From Dyella terrae (GTDB lineage Bacteria > Pseudomonadota > Gammaproteobacteria > Xanthomonadales > Rhodanobacteraceae), in NCBI RefSeq assembly GCF_022394535.1, contig NZ_CP089414.1, forward strand, positions 2,046,001-2,110,000: 64,000 bases of DNA, in the 5' to 3' direction. Below the pieces are notes generated by a model. That model did no database searches. It was given only the letters and a program-made list of their open reading frames with translations, and was not told where the DNA came from. The position numbers and the translations under genes were made by a program. This document shows positions 26,427 through 36,034 of the stretch, in pieces (the stretch's first letter is position 1; every line of letters begins with the position of its first letter).

Positions 26427-26455
26427 AAAAAAAGGCCGCCTCAAGGGCGGCCTTT
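26427..26455 (-). terminator. Bidirectional Rho-independent terminator
   Basis: A 10-bp stem (26431-26440 with 26446-26455) is flanked by a seven-base A run on the left. Read on the minus strand this gives a hairpin followed by T7, terminating the NlpC/P60 gene. Read on the plus strand it may also stop the NAD(P)-binding gene. Confidence 0.85.
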
Positions 26456-26475
26456 GACTGACGGTGACGTCCAAA

Positions 26476-27198
26476 TCAGCTACGGGCAAGTGCACCCGGG
26501 CGCTTGGCGCCAGCGAAACGCTGGGCCCAGTACGACTCGTCCAGGCTGTCCACGCGCACCGTCTTGCCGCGCGAGGGCGAATGGATGAACTGGCCGTTGG
26601 CGATATAGATGCCCACATGGGAAATGCGGCCCTGGCCGCGCTTGCCTGCGGTGCGGAAGAACACCAGGTCGCCCGGCTTCATCTCGCTGCGGTTGACCTT
26701 CAGGCCAGCCAGGAACTGCGAAGCGGAATTGGTCGGCAGCTCGAGGCCGACGGCATGGGCGAACACATAGCGGACGAAGCCGCTGCAATCGAAACCGGTG
26801 GAGGGATCGCGCCCGCCGCGCACGTAACGGATGTCACGCAGCTGCATGGCCAGGCTGATCAGGGTCTTGCGGAGATCGGACGTGTCGTTGGCGAGTGCTA
26901 CGACGGCATTGCCAGCAACGCCAGCGTTCGGCATGTCCGCGCTGTCGGCGTCGTCATCATCGCCCCAACCGGCCGACTTATCGGCGGCTGCCTTGGTGGC
27001 GGACTGGGCCGGGGCGGCGGATTGAGCCAGCATGGCGGCCGGCGAGAACACAGCCAACTGACCCATGAGGTTCGGAGCGACGGAAGACGAAGACGGCGTG
27101 GTAGCCGGAGTGGCGGTCAGCGGTTCAGCGAAGAGCGGAAGGGAAGTGAGCAGTGCACCAGCAAGCGCAGCAGCGGCGAGAATTCGCTTCGTTGGCAT
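26476..27198 (-). CDS. Secreted NlpC/P60 (C40) peptidoglycan endopeptidase
   Basis: The start at 27198 (MPTKRILAAA) gives a 240-residue protein with a signal peptide ending near LFAEP. A low-complexity Ala/Ser/Asp linker (about 30-105) comes next, then the NlpC/P60 domain. The catalytic triad is visible: C138 in FDCSGF, H194 in ISHVGIY and H206 in FIHSPSRG. Such enzymes cut the D-Glu to diamino-acid bond of peptidoglycan stems in the periplasm. An AAGGGA box lies upstream of this ATG. The longer upstream frame has no signal peptide. Confidence 0.92.
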   Translation of the reverse strand: MPTKRILAAAALAGALLTSLPLFAEPLTATPATTPSSSSVAPNLMGQLAVFSPAAMLAQSAAPAQSATKAAADKSAGWGDDDDADSADMPNAGVAGNAVVALANDTSDLRKTLISLAMQLRDIRYVRGGRDPSTGFDCSGFVRYVFAHAVGLELPTNSASQFLAGLKVNRSEMKPGDLVFFRTAGKRGQGRISHVGIYIANGQFIHSPSRGKTVRVDSLDESYWAQRFAGAKRPGALARS

Positions 27199-27377
27199 GT
27201 GGGACAAATCCCTTTGCGGTTCGTTAGTTACGCCGCCGTTACTTCCGACGGGCCGTGATGGAGCCGTGAACTTATCAAAGGGATGCGGGGCGTTTGTTCG
27301 GATGGGGTTAACTGAACCCTGTCGTTTCGAAATTTGGCACAGCCTATGCTTTGACCCTAAGTCCATGATCTAGAAAA

Positions 27378-27461
27378 GAAACATGTTTCAAATTGGTTAC
27401 ATATTGATCAATTAGTAAACTATTTATTCAGTTCGGTACCGTATGTTTTGAGACATGTCTC
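27378..27461. promoter_or_regulatory. Paired 12-bp palindromes flanking an AT-rich island
   Basis: Two perfect palindromes of the form GARACATGTYTC, GAAACATGTTTC (27378-27389) and GAGACATGTCTC (27450-27461), bracket an AT-rich stretch within otherwise GC-rich DNA. The second lies in the last codons of the YggS gene. They sit upstream of the NlpC gene and could bind a dimeric regulator. No known operator was recognised. Confidence 0.4.
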
Positions 27462-28156
27462 ACACCAAAAATCGCCGTACCGACCCGAATCTCGGTCGCT
27501 CCCTCGGCGATGGCGAGGGGAAAATCCCCGCTCATGCCCATCGAAAGGCGCGGCAAATCGTGCCCCCGGCCCTGTTCCGCGTCCCGCAGTAGTCGTAACT
27601 GGTGGAAGCAGGCACGAACCGCAGCCGGATCTTCCGATTGCACCGCCAGCGTCATCAGGCCACGCACTCGCAGGCGGTCGTAGCCGCGCAGCGCGTCCAA
27701 AAAGGCAGGCAATCCATCGGGCGCCAGACCGTGCTTGCTCTCCTCCGGGGAGGTCTTGACCTCAATGAGCACGTCGATGGTGCGGCTCTCGATCTCCAGC
27801 CGCCGCTGCAGCGCATCGGCGAGCTCCAACCGGTCGAGCGACTGCACTTCGCTGGCCAGCCGCGCCACGTCTTTTGCCTTGTTGGTCTGCAGATGCCCGA
27901 TCACCACCCACGCGATGTCCTCGCCCGCCAGCGCCTCGGACTTGCTACGGATTTCCTGCACTTTGTTTTCGCCGAAGCGATGCAAGCCCAACGCCATGGC
28001 CGCCCGCACCATTTCAGGGCCGAACGTTTTGCTGACAGGCAGGATCGATACCTCGCCCGGATCGCGACCTGCGGAGCGGCACGCGTCGTCCACGCGTTCG
28101 CGCACCGATACCCAGTTCGCGGCGAGATAAGAGAAGTCGTTTGAAGAATCGGTCAT
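27428..28156 (-). CDS. YggS/PROSC family pyridoxal phosphate homeostasis protein
   Basis: This 242-residue protein has the PLP-binding lysine K43 in ILPVSKTFG, plus the family motifs FGENKVQE, GHLQTNK and RGLMTLA and the phosphate-binding SMGMSGDFPLAI. The fold is a single-domain TIM barrel like the alanine racemase N-domain. It binds PLP and buffers its level, affecting amino- and keto-acid metabolism; no catalytic reaction is established. The ATG at 28156 with AGGGG upstream is preferred over a TTG at 28255. The gene often lies beside pilT/proC, but here it does not. Confidence 0.93.
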   Translation of the reverse strand: MTDSSNDFSYLAANWVSVRERVDDACRSAGRDPGEVSILPVSKTFGPEMVRAAMALGLHRFGENKVQEIRSKSEALAGEDIAWVVIGHLQTNKAKDVARLASEVQSLDRLELADALQRRLEIESRTIDVLIEVKTSPEESKHGLAPDGLPAFLDALRGYDRLRVRGLMTLAVQSEDPAAVRACFHQLRLLRDAEQGRGHDLPRLSMGMSGDFPLAIAEGATEIRVGTAIFGVRHVSKHTVPN

Positions 28157-28221
28157 CACTGGCAACCCCTGCATGTCCGCACGGGCATCAGGCCAGTCGA
28201 TACCGGCGCCCGGCGCGGGCG

Positions 28222-28256
28222 AAAAATGCGTTGCCCCGGCACATGGCCGGGGCAAC
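28222..28256 (-). terminator. Rho-independent terminator of the M20 peptidase gene
   Basis: Read on the minus strand, an 11-bp perfect stem (28256-28246 with 28240-28230) is followed after GCA by TTTTT. It lies directly after the stop of the M20 peptidase at 28265. Confidence 0.8.
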
Positions 28257-28264
28257 GGTCAGCG

Positions 28265-29689
<1,425 letters not shown>

Positions 29690-29880
29690 GAGTGACTCCT
29701 GCAGCGTGAGAAAAGAGGGCCATTGTATCAGCCCCGGCGAGAGCTCCCGTCCGAACGCCCACGCTGCGCCGGGCACAAATCGCCATGGAAGCTTCCGCTT
29801 GGCCGACAGTTTTTTGCGTGACGTCTCGGCACAGTTTTCCTGCGGCCACGAAGAGGCCGCGTCAACCAAGGGAACACATT

Positions 29881-30222
29881 ATGTTCAAGCAGATCGCAGC
29901 AACGTTGCTGGCCCTGGCATTGGCCTGGCCGGTCTTCGCAGCTACGCCCGTCAACGTCAACAAGGCGGACGCGGCCACGCTGGCCAGCTCGCTGGACGGC
30001 GTCGGCCCAACCAAGGCCGCAGCCATCGTCGCTTACCGCGACGAGCACGGTCCGTTCAAGAGCGCCGACGACCTGTCGCACGTGAAGGGCATCGGCCCGG
30101 CCACACTGGAACGCAACCGCAGCGCCATCCTGCTGGGCGATGCCGATGCCCCGGCCAAGCCCGCAACGGCACCGGCAACGACCAAGCCCAGCACCAAATC
30201 GACCAAGGCCAGCGGGCAATAA
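29881..30222 (+). CDS. ComEA-like helix-hairpin-helix protein
   Basis: This 113-residue protein has a signal peptide (MFKQIAATLLALALAWPVFAA) and a ComEA-type double HhH domain (VNVNKADAATLASSLDGVG, then VKGIGPATLERNR). A Pro/Ala/Lys/Thr-rich tail closes it. ComEA in Gram-negatives is a small periplasmic DNA-binding protein that pulls in incoming DNA during transformation. AGGGA lies 8 nt before the ATG. With the type IV minor pilins and a TfoX-like gene in the same window, natural competence is plausible. Confidence 0.88.
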   Translation: MFKQIAATLLALALAWPVFAATPVNVNKADAATLASSLDGVGPTKAAAIVAYRDEHGPFKSADDLSHVKGIGPATLERNRSAILLGDADAPAKPATAPATTKPSTKSTKASGQ

Positions 30223-30256
30223 CCAAACCCGTCAAGCACTTGCGTACAAGAATCGT

Positions 30257-30287
30257 ATCCGGCGAGGTCTGGAAACCCTCGCCGGAT
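30257..30287. terminator. Hairpin between the ComEA-like and SET-domain genes
   Basis: An 11-bp perfect stem (30257-30267 with 30277-30287) lies 34 bp after the ComEA-like stop. There is no T tract, so termination is uncertain. Confidence 0.5.
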
Positions 30288-30327
30288 GCGCCTACACTCG
30301 GCCGCCTTGCCATCGGTTAGGGCTGCC

Positions 30328-30807
30328 ATGATTGTTCCGCGTTACCGCATAGCCGCGTCGAACATCGCTGGTGCGGGTCAGGGGTTGTTCTTACTTGAAG
30401 ATGTCGCCGCCGGGCAGATTGTGTCGGCGCCGGACGCTATTGACCGCACATATCGCTACGACGAGCTGACCGGCTCGCCGGAGCTATCGGCACAGCTTTA
30501 CGCGAGCGCTCGCTGGTTCGAGGACCGCTACACCGTGTCCCCGGACTGGCCCGACGAGTGCTACGTCAACCATAGCTTCGCGCCCACGGGGTTGTGGCAT
30601 CTGGGTTTCGTGTTTGCCGCACATGACTTGCCCGCCGGCACAGAAATCACGGTGGATTACCGCCACCTGTTACCTCCGGGCGAGGAAGAGGCCTTTGTCG
30701 ACGCTGACACCGGGCAGCGCATCGTAGGCCTGCCATGGATCGAAAGCCTTCGGACGAGCACGCACGCTTTGGCGGCACTGCTCGATGGCACCCGACTTGC
30801 TTGCTGA
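30328..30807 (+). CDS. SET domain-containing protein
   Basis: This 160-residue protein shows the SET-fold markers N81-H82-S83 (YVNHSF) and EITVDY (Tyr111), which in SET lysine methyltransferases form the pseudoknot binding S-adenosylmethionine. The N-terminal GAGQGLFLLEDVAAGQIV also matches SET proteins. Bacterial SET proteins are few in function-tested cases, so the target is unknown. It is followed after 5 bp by a GNAT acetyltransferase and then HutD, probably one operon. Confidence 0.82.
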   Translation: MIVPRYRIAASNIAGAGQGLFLLEDVAAGQIVSAPDAIDRTYRYDELTGSPELSAQLYASARWFEDRYTVSPDWPDECYVNHSFAPTGLWHLGFVFAAHDLPAGTEITVDYRHLLPPGEEEAFVDADTGQRIVGLPWIESLRTSTHALAALLDGTRLAC

Positions 30808-30812
30808 AGATC

Positions 30813-31352
30813 ATGATCGACATACCTGTTATTGAAACCGCGCGCCTGCGCCTTACCGCTCTCGCCGAGCGACACTTCGACGATTACGCCGCCATGCTCG
30901 CCGACCCGGCCAGTACGCGCTGGATCGGCGATGGCCAACCGCTGGACCGCACCAACGCGTGGCGCTCACTCGCCATGTTGATCGGCCATTGGCAGCTTCG
31001 CGGCTACGGCATGTGGGCGCTGGAGCTGAAGGGCACCGGCGAATTCATCGGACGCGCCGGACTGATGTGCCCCGAGGGCTGGCCCGATCTCGAGTTGGGC
31101 TGGATGCTCAAACCGGAGTTCCGACACCACGGTTACGCCACCGAAGCCGGCAGCGCCATCCTCGATTTCACATGGCACACCCTGAGCTCGCCACGGGTGA
31201 TCAGCCTGGTGAGGATTGGCAACGAAGCCTCCGACCGCGTGGCCGAACGGCTCGGCGGCGAACACATTGAAGACATGGATTTCTTCGGCGCGCACAACCA
31301 CGTGTTCGCCTATTACCCGCCCTGCCCCGAGAAGCGTCGCGCCTGGGCATGA
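30813..31352 (+). CDS. GNAT family N-acetyltransferase (RimJ/RimL type)
   Basis: This 179-residue protein follows the RimJ/RimL pattern: IETARLRL at the start, LGWMLKPEFRHHGYATEAGSA (acetyl-CoA loop region) and a late NEASDRVAERLGG. It should transfer acetyl groups from acetyl-CoA to an N-terminus or a small molecule; the substrate is unknown. The start at 30813 follows the SET gene stop by 5 bp, and the stop overlaps the HutD start (ATGA). Confidence 0.88.
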   Translation: MIDIPVIETARLRLTALAERHFDDYAAMLADPASTRWIGDGQPLDRTNAWRSLAMLIGHWQLRGYGMWALELKGTGEFIGRAGLMCPEGWPDLELGWMLKPEFRHHGYATEAGSAILDFTWHTLSSPRVISLVRIGNEASDRVAERLGGEHIEDMDFFGAHNHVFAYYPPCPEKRRAWA

Positions 31353-31930
31353 GCCACCTCAGCCATCTGCCCGCCGATAGCCTCCAGGGTGAACACTGTG
31401 CCAAGGGCACTGCTTTCATCACGCCAATCGCGAGCGGGCCGGAGGATAAGGCGTGGGAATGGCAGATGACCCTGATCAACATGGATCAGGAAGTCGAATT
31501 TCCCGCACATGATGACCTGCGGCGGCAGTTCGTGCCGCTCGACGCCTCTGTGGACATCACTTTCCCTGACGGTCGCACACAACACCTGTCGCGCTTCCAG
31601 ATGGCGGAATTCGATGGCGCCAACGATCCACAGGCCTGCCTGCCGAGTGTTCCCACACGCACGTTCAATCTCAAGTTGCGCGGCGACGCACAGGGCGAAC
31701 TGATGGCACGCCCGCTCAACGGCACCATGGTGCTACTGGCCCCGTCGGGCTGGCGCTGGTTCGTGTTGTTGCTGTCAGGTCGTGCCAATGTGATCGCCGA
31801 TCACCGCTCGCAGCAGTTGGAAGCGAATGACATGCTGTGGATCGACCCGATTCCCGGTCATCCCATCCGCATCGAAGGCGGCGGCGAGATCGTGCTGGCT
31901 CGCTTGCCCACTGCCAAAACGCATCAATAG
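31349..31930 (+). CDS. HutD/Ves family protein
   Basis: This 193-residue cupin-like protein has the HutD/Ves signature WEWQMTLINMDQEVEFP and a later ADHRSQQLEANDMLWID. HutD is found with histidine-utilisation genes in pseudomonads and is thought to cap hut expression; Ves is a cold-induced relative. No hut gene is in this window, so the role is open. Translation is coupled to the GNAT gene by an ATGA overlap. The 3' end overlaps the convergent diflavin reductase by 7 bp. Confidence 0.82.
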   Translation: MSHLSHLPADSLQGEHCAKGTAFITPIASGPEDKAWEWQMTLINMDQEVEFPAHDDLRRQFVPLDASVDITFPDGRTQHLSRFQMAEFDGANDPQACLPSVPTRTFNLKLRGDAQGELMARPLNGTMVLLAPSGWRWFVLLLSGRANVIADHRSQQLEANDMLWIDPIPGHPIRIEGGGEIVLARLPTAKTHQ

Positions 31931-33570
31931 ACGTCGCGCCGGTAGCGCCCTTCTTCGCGCAAGCGTTCAACGGCTTCGTCACCCAAGGTTTCACGCAACA
32001 CTGCATCGACACCGGGCGCCATACCGGCAAGGCTGCCGCACACGTAAATCGCGGCGCCCGCCTCAACCCATTGCCGCAGCACGTCACCGCAGGCACGCAG
32101 GCGATCCTGAACGTACGCGCGCGATTCATTCTCGCGCGACCAGGCAAGATCAAGCCGTTCAATATGGCCTTGTCGTTGCCAGCGCTGGATCTCGTCGCCG
32201 TGGTAGAAATCGCGGGCCGATTCGCGCTCGCCGAACAGCAACCAGTTTCGATGCCTGCCTGCTTCGATGCGCGATTTCAGCAAGGCTCGCAGACCAGCAA
32301 GCCCGGTGCCGTTACCAATCAGCACCATCGGCCGATCACCGACTGGCACATGAAACCCAGGGTTGGAGCGAATGCGCAACGCGACCTCGCCGCCCACGTC
32401 GGCGTGCATGGTCAGCCAGCCGGAGCCGATACCCGATGAACCATCCTCGCGTTGCATTTGACGGACGAGCAAATGGAGTGCGCCATCCGACGGCACCGAG
32501 GCAATGGAGTATTCGCGATGCGGCAGAGCCTGCAATCCGGCCACGATGTCCAACGGTGTTTTGCCCTGTACGTCGCCCCGTTCGGGAAGATGACTGGCGA
32601 TCAGCCATTCGCGTAGCGACGCGCGGCGACCTGCCCGTTCAACGAAGACATCGCCCTCAAGCCCGCATGCCGCCAGCCAGTCGTCAACCTCGCCAGGGGC
32701 ATGTCGAGGCCCAATCTCCACCAGATCACCCGCCCGCCACAACGCCTTACCTTCGAGCGGACGCAGCGCCAAATGAAAACATGGGCCGCCCAAGCTGCCG
32801 GGATTAAGCCGCATGCGCTCGACCAGTTGCCAGCGCTGATAGTCGGGCACCTGCCAGTCCGGCAACTCGGCGTCACCGGATAGCAGCGCCAGATGATGCT
32901 GCCAATGCCGCAGCGCCGATGGATCGCCATTGTCCACTTCCACCGCATCGAACAGTGCCGTCGCACCGCTTTGCCGCAGCCAATGCTGCAGGGCGCGGCC
33001 GAATCCGCAAAAATCCTCGTAGTCGCTGTCGCCCAACGCCAGCACACCGTAGTGCAACGACGCCAGCGCCCGCGGCTCGCGCATGCAGTGCGTGACAAAG
33101 CGTGCGGCGTGATCCGGTGCGTCACCTTCGCCTGTCGTGCTGACAACGAACAACACCCGACGCGCGTCGGTGAGCATCACCGCATCCACATGCCCAAGCT
33201 CCACCAACTGCACTGGCACGTTGGCATGCTGGAGGCTTTGCGCGGTTTGCCTGGCCCACTGTTCCGCCACGCCAGTCTGGCTTGCATACGCAACGAGCAG
33301 TATGTCGGTCGCCGCCTGCTCCTGAGGCGAAACGAGCGCCGCTTGTCTGCGGGATCGTTCCCGCCGATGCCATCCGAGCCACGCCGTGAAACCCAACCAC
33401 GCGAGCAATGCGGCGAGCGCGCAGACCCAACGCAGCACACCCGGCGAATGCCATTCCCACTCGCCCGCATGCAGCGCCATCAACCCCAGCATCAATGCAG
33501 CGAGCAACAGGCAAAGCAGGACGTTGCCCCACGCGGGACGTGGTGTGGACGCAACGACCCGCCTGCTCAT
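31924..33570 (-). CDS. Membrane-anchored diflavin reductase (CysJ/sulfite reductase flavoprotein-like)
   Basis: This 548-residue protein starts with two transmembrane helices (about 15-33 and 46-66). A flavodoxin-like FMN domain follows (VAYASQTGVAEQWA, then STTGEGDAPDHAARF), then an FAD/NADPH reductase domain (REYSIAS for FAD, LIGNGTGLAGLRALL for NADPH, and a C-terminal aromatic). It probably moves electrons from cytoplasmic NADPH into membrane partners. It is the last gene of a PepSY-DUF2271-DUF4198-apbE operon and its ATG overlaps the apbE stop (ATGA). Unlike CysJ it lacks a CysI partner nearby, so sulfite reduction is unlikely. Confidence 0.88.
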   Translation of the reverse strand: MSRRVVASTPRPAWGNVLLCLLLAALMLGLMALHAGEWEWHSPGVLRWVCALAALLAWLGFTAWLGWHRRERSRRQAALVSPQEQAATDILLVAYASQTGVAEQWARQTAQSLQHANVPVQLVELGHVDAVMLTDARRVLFVVSTTGEGDAPDHAARFVTHCMREPRALASLHYGVLALGDSDYEDFCGFGRALQHWLRQSGATALFDAVEVDNGDPSALRHWQHHLALLSGDAELPDWQVPDYQRWQLVERMRLNPGSLGGPCFHLALRPLEGKALWRAGDLVEIGPRHAPGEVDDWLAACGLEGDVFVERAGRRASLREWLIASHLPERGDVQGKTPLDIVAGLQALPHREYSIASVPSDGALHLLVRQMQREDGSSGIGSGWLTMHADVGGEVALRIRSNPGFHVPVGDRPMVLIGNGTGLAGLRALLKSRIEAGRHRNWLLFGERESARDFYHGDEIQRWQRQGHIERLDLAWSRENESRAYVQDRLRACGDVLRQWVEAGAAIYVCGSLAGMAPGVDAVLRETLGDEAVERLREEGRYRRDVY

Positions 33571-34548
33571 GATGCCAGCGCTGCCTCGAACGCCGGTGAC
33601 ATGCGTTCTTCCAGCCCACGATCACCATGCAGGATAAACATCACGGCAAGCCCGCGCTCACGGGCATAAGCCATGCCCTGCTCCGGACCAAGCACCGTCA
33701 TCAGCGTACCCATCGGGATCGGCTTGCATCGCGTCGACGGCCAGCACACTGACTGAGGCAACGGTATGCGGCACCGGTCGCCCGGTCCGTGGATCGATAT
33801 GGTGCGAATAGGTCACGCCATCGACGTCGAAGCGGCGGCGGTAATCACCTGATGTGGCAATGGCGCGACCCGACAGGCAAACCACTTGGCTGAGTTGGTC
33901 GACGTTCTGCACCGCGCCAGTTACGGCGCCTGGACGCTCGATGCCGATACGCCACGGCGAGCCATCGGGCTTCCTGCCCTTACCTTTCAGCTCGCCACCG
34001 ACTTCAACAAGCCACGCATCGATGCCCATGCTGTCCAGATACCGCCCGAGCAGATCGACGCCGTAGCCCTTGGCCACCGACGATAGATCGAGGTAGATGC
34101 CACCCGGCTGAAACACGCTGTGCGTCGCGGCGTCGAGCTTGAGTTGCCACCAACCGACGCGCTCGCGCGCATGCTCGATCGCATCGCCCGGCGGCGGCTC
34201 ACGCCGTGCAGCGTCCGGACCGAAACCCCATAAATTGACCAGTGGTCCGATGGTGGGGTCGTATGCGCCATCACTTTCGCCGGCTACCTGCAATGCGTGC
34301 CTGACGACCTCAAAGCATTCGGCGGGAAGCACGTGCCACGTTCCGGCGGGCGCCGCGTTGAAACGTGACAACGCCGAGCCGGGCTTGTACGTGCTCATCT
34401 GTCCATCGACCAGATCGAGCACGGCCTGAATGCCCTTCGCGCGTGACACCAGCGACAGCTCGGCCGGCATCACCGCGCGTGCCGACCAGAACGTGCCCAT
34501 GGTCTCACCTTGCACGGACTGCACGATGAGATCGCTCATGGACGCCAT
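33567..34548 (-). pseudogene. apbE: FAD:protein FMN transferase ApbE, apparent frameshift near 33716
   Basis: The first 280 or so residues are a good ApbE: MGTFWSARA, DLSSVAKGYGVD, VEVGGELKGKG, HHIDPRTGRPV. The open frame from 34548 then derails after AMQAD into junk ending at 33658. The expected C-terminus (MGTLMTVLGPEQGMAYA, to a TGA at 33567-33569) continues in another frame. Removing one base from the GGG at 33715-33717 restores ADPMGTLMTVLG. ApbE covalently attaches FMN from FAD to Thr in exported proteins. The restored gene overlaps the next gene by ATGA, which favours a recent mutation or a sequencing error over long decay. Confidence 0.85.
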
Positions 34549-34582
34549 ACCCGCACGCTCCGCTCAATGCAGTAAAGATGCA

Positions 34583-35395
34583 TTACTGCGGCAACACTTC
34601 CAGCGTGGCCGCGTACGACAGACGACGCACCTTGGCCTGCTTGATGCTCGACTTGTCGTCCTGCGTGCTCGCACTCACCCAATACATGCCCGCATGCGGC
34701 CAGGTGATGCTGAACTTGCCGTCCTTGTCGGTGGTGACGTCGAGCTCGTCCTGCGCGTCGCGATAGCGGGTTTCACCGGCAATCGCCATCACCTTGAGGT
34801 TCGACGCCGGCTTGCCGTCCAGCAGCAGCTGGAACGTGGCCGCCTCGCCCGAGGCGAGATCGGTGACTCGCGTCACCGGCACCAGCTCAAGCCCCTTGCC
34901 GGCGGGCTTGAGCGCGCCGTCGCTGGGCTTGCCGTTGGTGACGAACGTCTCCACGCGATTGATCGACTCGGACACTTCAACGTTCTTCGCGTTCGACGGG
35001 ATGGTCTTCGCAAGGTCCGCCGCATCGCCGCGCCAGCGCTTCTTCTGGCCATCCACTTCGTAGCTGGCGAACAAGCCGCCGTTCACGGCCGCGATCTTGT
35101 AAGTGCCCAGCTGAGTCAGGTGCACGTCGAACACACTGCGGTACTGGCCGGTAAGCGCGTTCTCCGGCTTGGCCGTCTGGCCGTCAGGCGTGGTGATGGC
35201 CACGCGATCCAATGCCACCGGCATGTGATCGGGATAGAACAGATCGTTGGAAACGGCGGCGTCCACCGTCACCCACGGATCGGCGCCGGACACGTTGGTG
35301 GCCGAGGGCACCATCCACATTTTGTGCGCTTGCGCGGTGAACGGAAGCGCCAAGGCGAGGGCCAGCGCGCCCCACTTCAGGGAAAGTTTGATCAT
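34583..35395 (-). CDS. DUF4198 domain periplasmic protein
   Basis: This 270-residue exported protein has a signal peptide (residues 1-23, ending AQAH) and a DUF4198 body with HKMWMVPSATNV at the mature N-terminus and a C-terminal carboxypeptidase-regulatory-like beta-sandwich (DKDGKFSITWPHAGMYWV). DUF4198 proteins are often found next to nickel, cobalt or iron uptake genes and PepSY proteins; the starting His suggests metal handling, but no role is proven. It lies between DUF2271 and apbE in the operon. Confidence 0.85.
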   Translation of the reverse strand: MIKLSLKWGALALALALPFTAQAHKMWMVPSATNVSGADPWVTVDAAVSNDLFYPDHMPVALDRVAITTPDGQTAKPENALTGQYRSVFDVHLTQLGTYKIAAVNGGLFASYEVDGQKKRWRGDAADLAKTIPSNAKNVEVSESINRVETFVTNGKPSDGALKPAGKGLELVPVTRVTDLASGEAATFQLLLDGKPASNLKVMAIAGETRYRDAQDELDVTTDKDGKFSITWPHAGMYWVSASTQDDKSSIKQAKVRRLSYAATLEVLPQ

Positions 35396-35413
35396 GTCGT
35401 CGTTCTCCTTCGA

Positions 35414-35929
35414 TTACGGGGCTAGGTCGACCTTGACGGAACCCAGCTCGCTGCTACCTTGCGCGGCCAACTGCTGCGACGCCGTCGCCGGCCACGTGAA
35501 CGGCACACGCACGACCTCGCGGCCGCCTACTTCGCGCGCGGCTTCCACTACCAGCTCGTACTTGCCCGGAGCCAACTGGCCCAGCGGCGCCTTGCCTTCA
35601 TGGAAACTCAGCTTCTGGTCGCCGGACGGACGCGTCGCGCCGGACACGCCATCCACCGGCATCTGCAGTTCGCGGCCACCACGTCGCCACCACTGGCGCA
35701 GCTCGGGCAGCCACTTGGTACCGGCGCCCTCTTTCGACTCCTTCTGCGCGTACCACACAGCCAACTGCGCGGCGACGGTGTGATCCTCACGCTCCACCCA
35801 GACGGCGGTATAGGGGCGGTGATACTCCGCGACGTTGAGCTGCGGAATCTGCACGGTGACGTTGAGATCGGCGGCGACAGCCGGTGCCGCCAGCAAGATG
35901 GCGGGAAGGGTCAGAGAAAGACGGCGCAT
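35414..35929 (-). CDS. DUF2271 domain exported protein, candidate FMN-carrying electron shuttle
   Basis: This 171-residue protein has a signal peptide of about 20 residues (ending AVAA) and a DUF2271 domain. Residues 93-99 read DGVSGAT, matching the ApbE flavinylation motif DgxsGAT found in NqrC and RnfG-type proteins, so Thr99 is a candidate for covalent FMN. It is followed by DUF4198, apbE and a diflavin reductase and preceded by a PepSY membrane protein. I infer a periplasmic flavoprotein in an electron-transfer chain, perhaps to ferric iron. GAGGAA lies just before the ATG at 35929. Confidence 0.85.
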   Translation of the reverse strand: MRRLSLTLPAILLAAPAVAADLNVTVQIPQLNVAEYHRPYTAVWVEREDHTVAAQLAVWYAQKESKEGAGTKWLPELRQWWRRGGRELQMPVDGVSGATRPSGDQKLSFHEGKAPLGQLAPGKYELVVEAAREVGGREVVRVPFTWPATASQQLAAQGSSELGSVKVDLAP

Positions 35930-36034
35930 GATTTCCTCGGTTGGGTGCGAGAAGAAAAAGTGAGAGCGTGAGCGATGCAAAACCGCGCACAGCAGGCCAG
36001 GAAAATCCCGTTGCGCGTCCGTTCGCCCTTCATG

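Noticed and set aside
31924..33570. Calling the diflavin gene cysJ
   Set aside because: It has two N-terminal membrane helices, sits with PepSY/DUF2271/apbE and has no cysI or cysH nearby, so assimilatory sulfite reduction is not supported.
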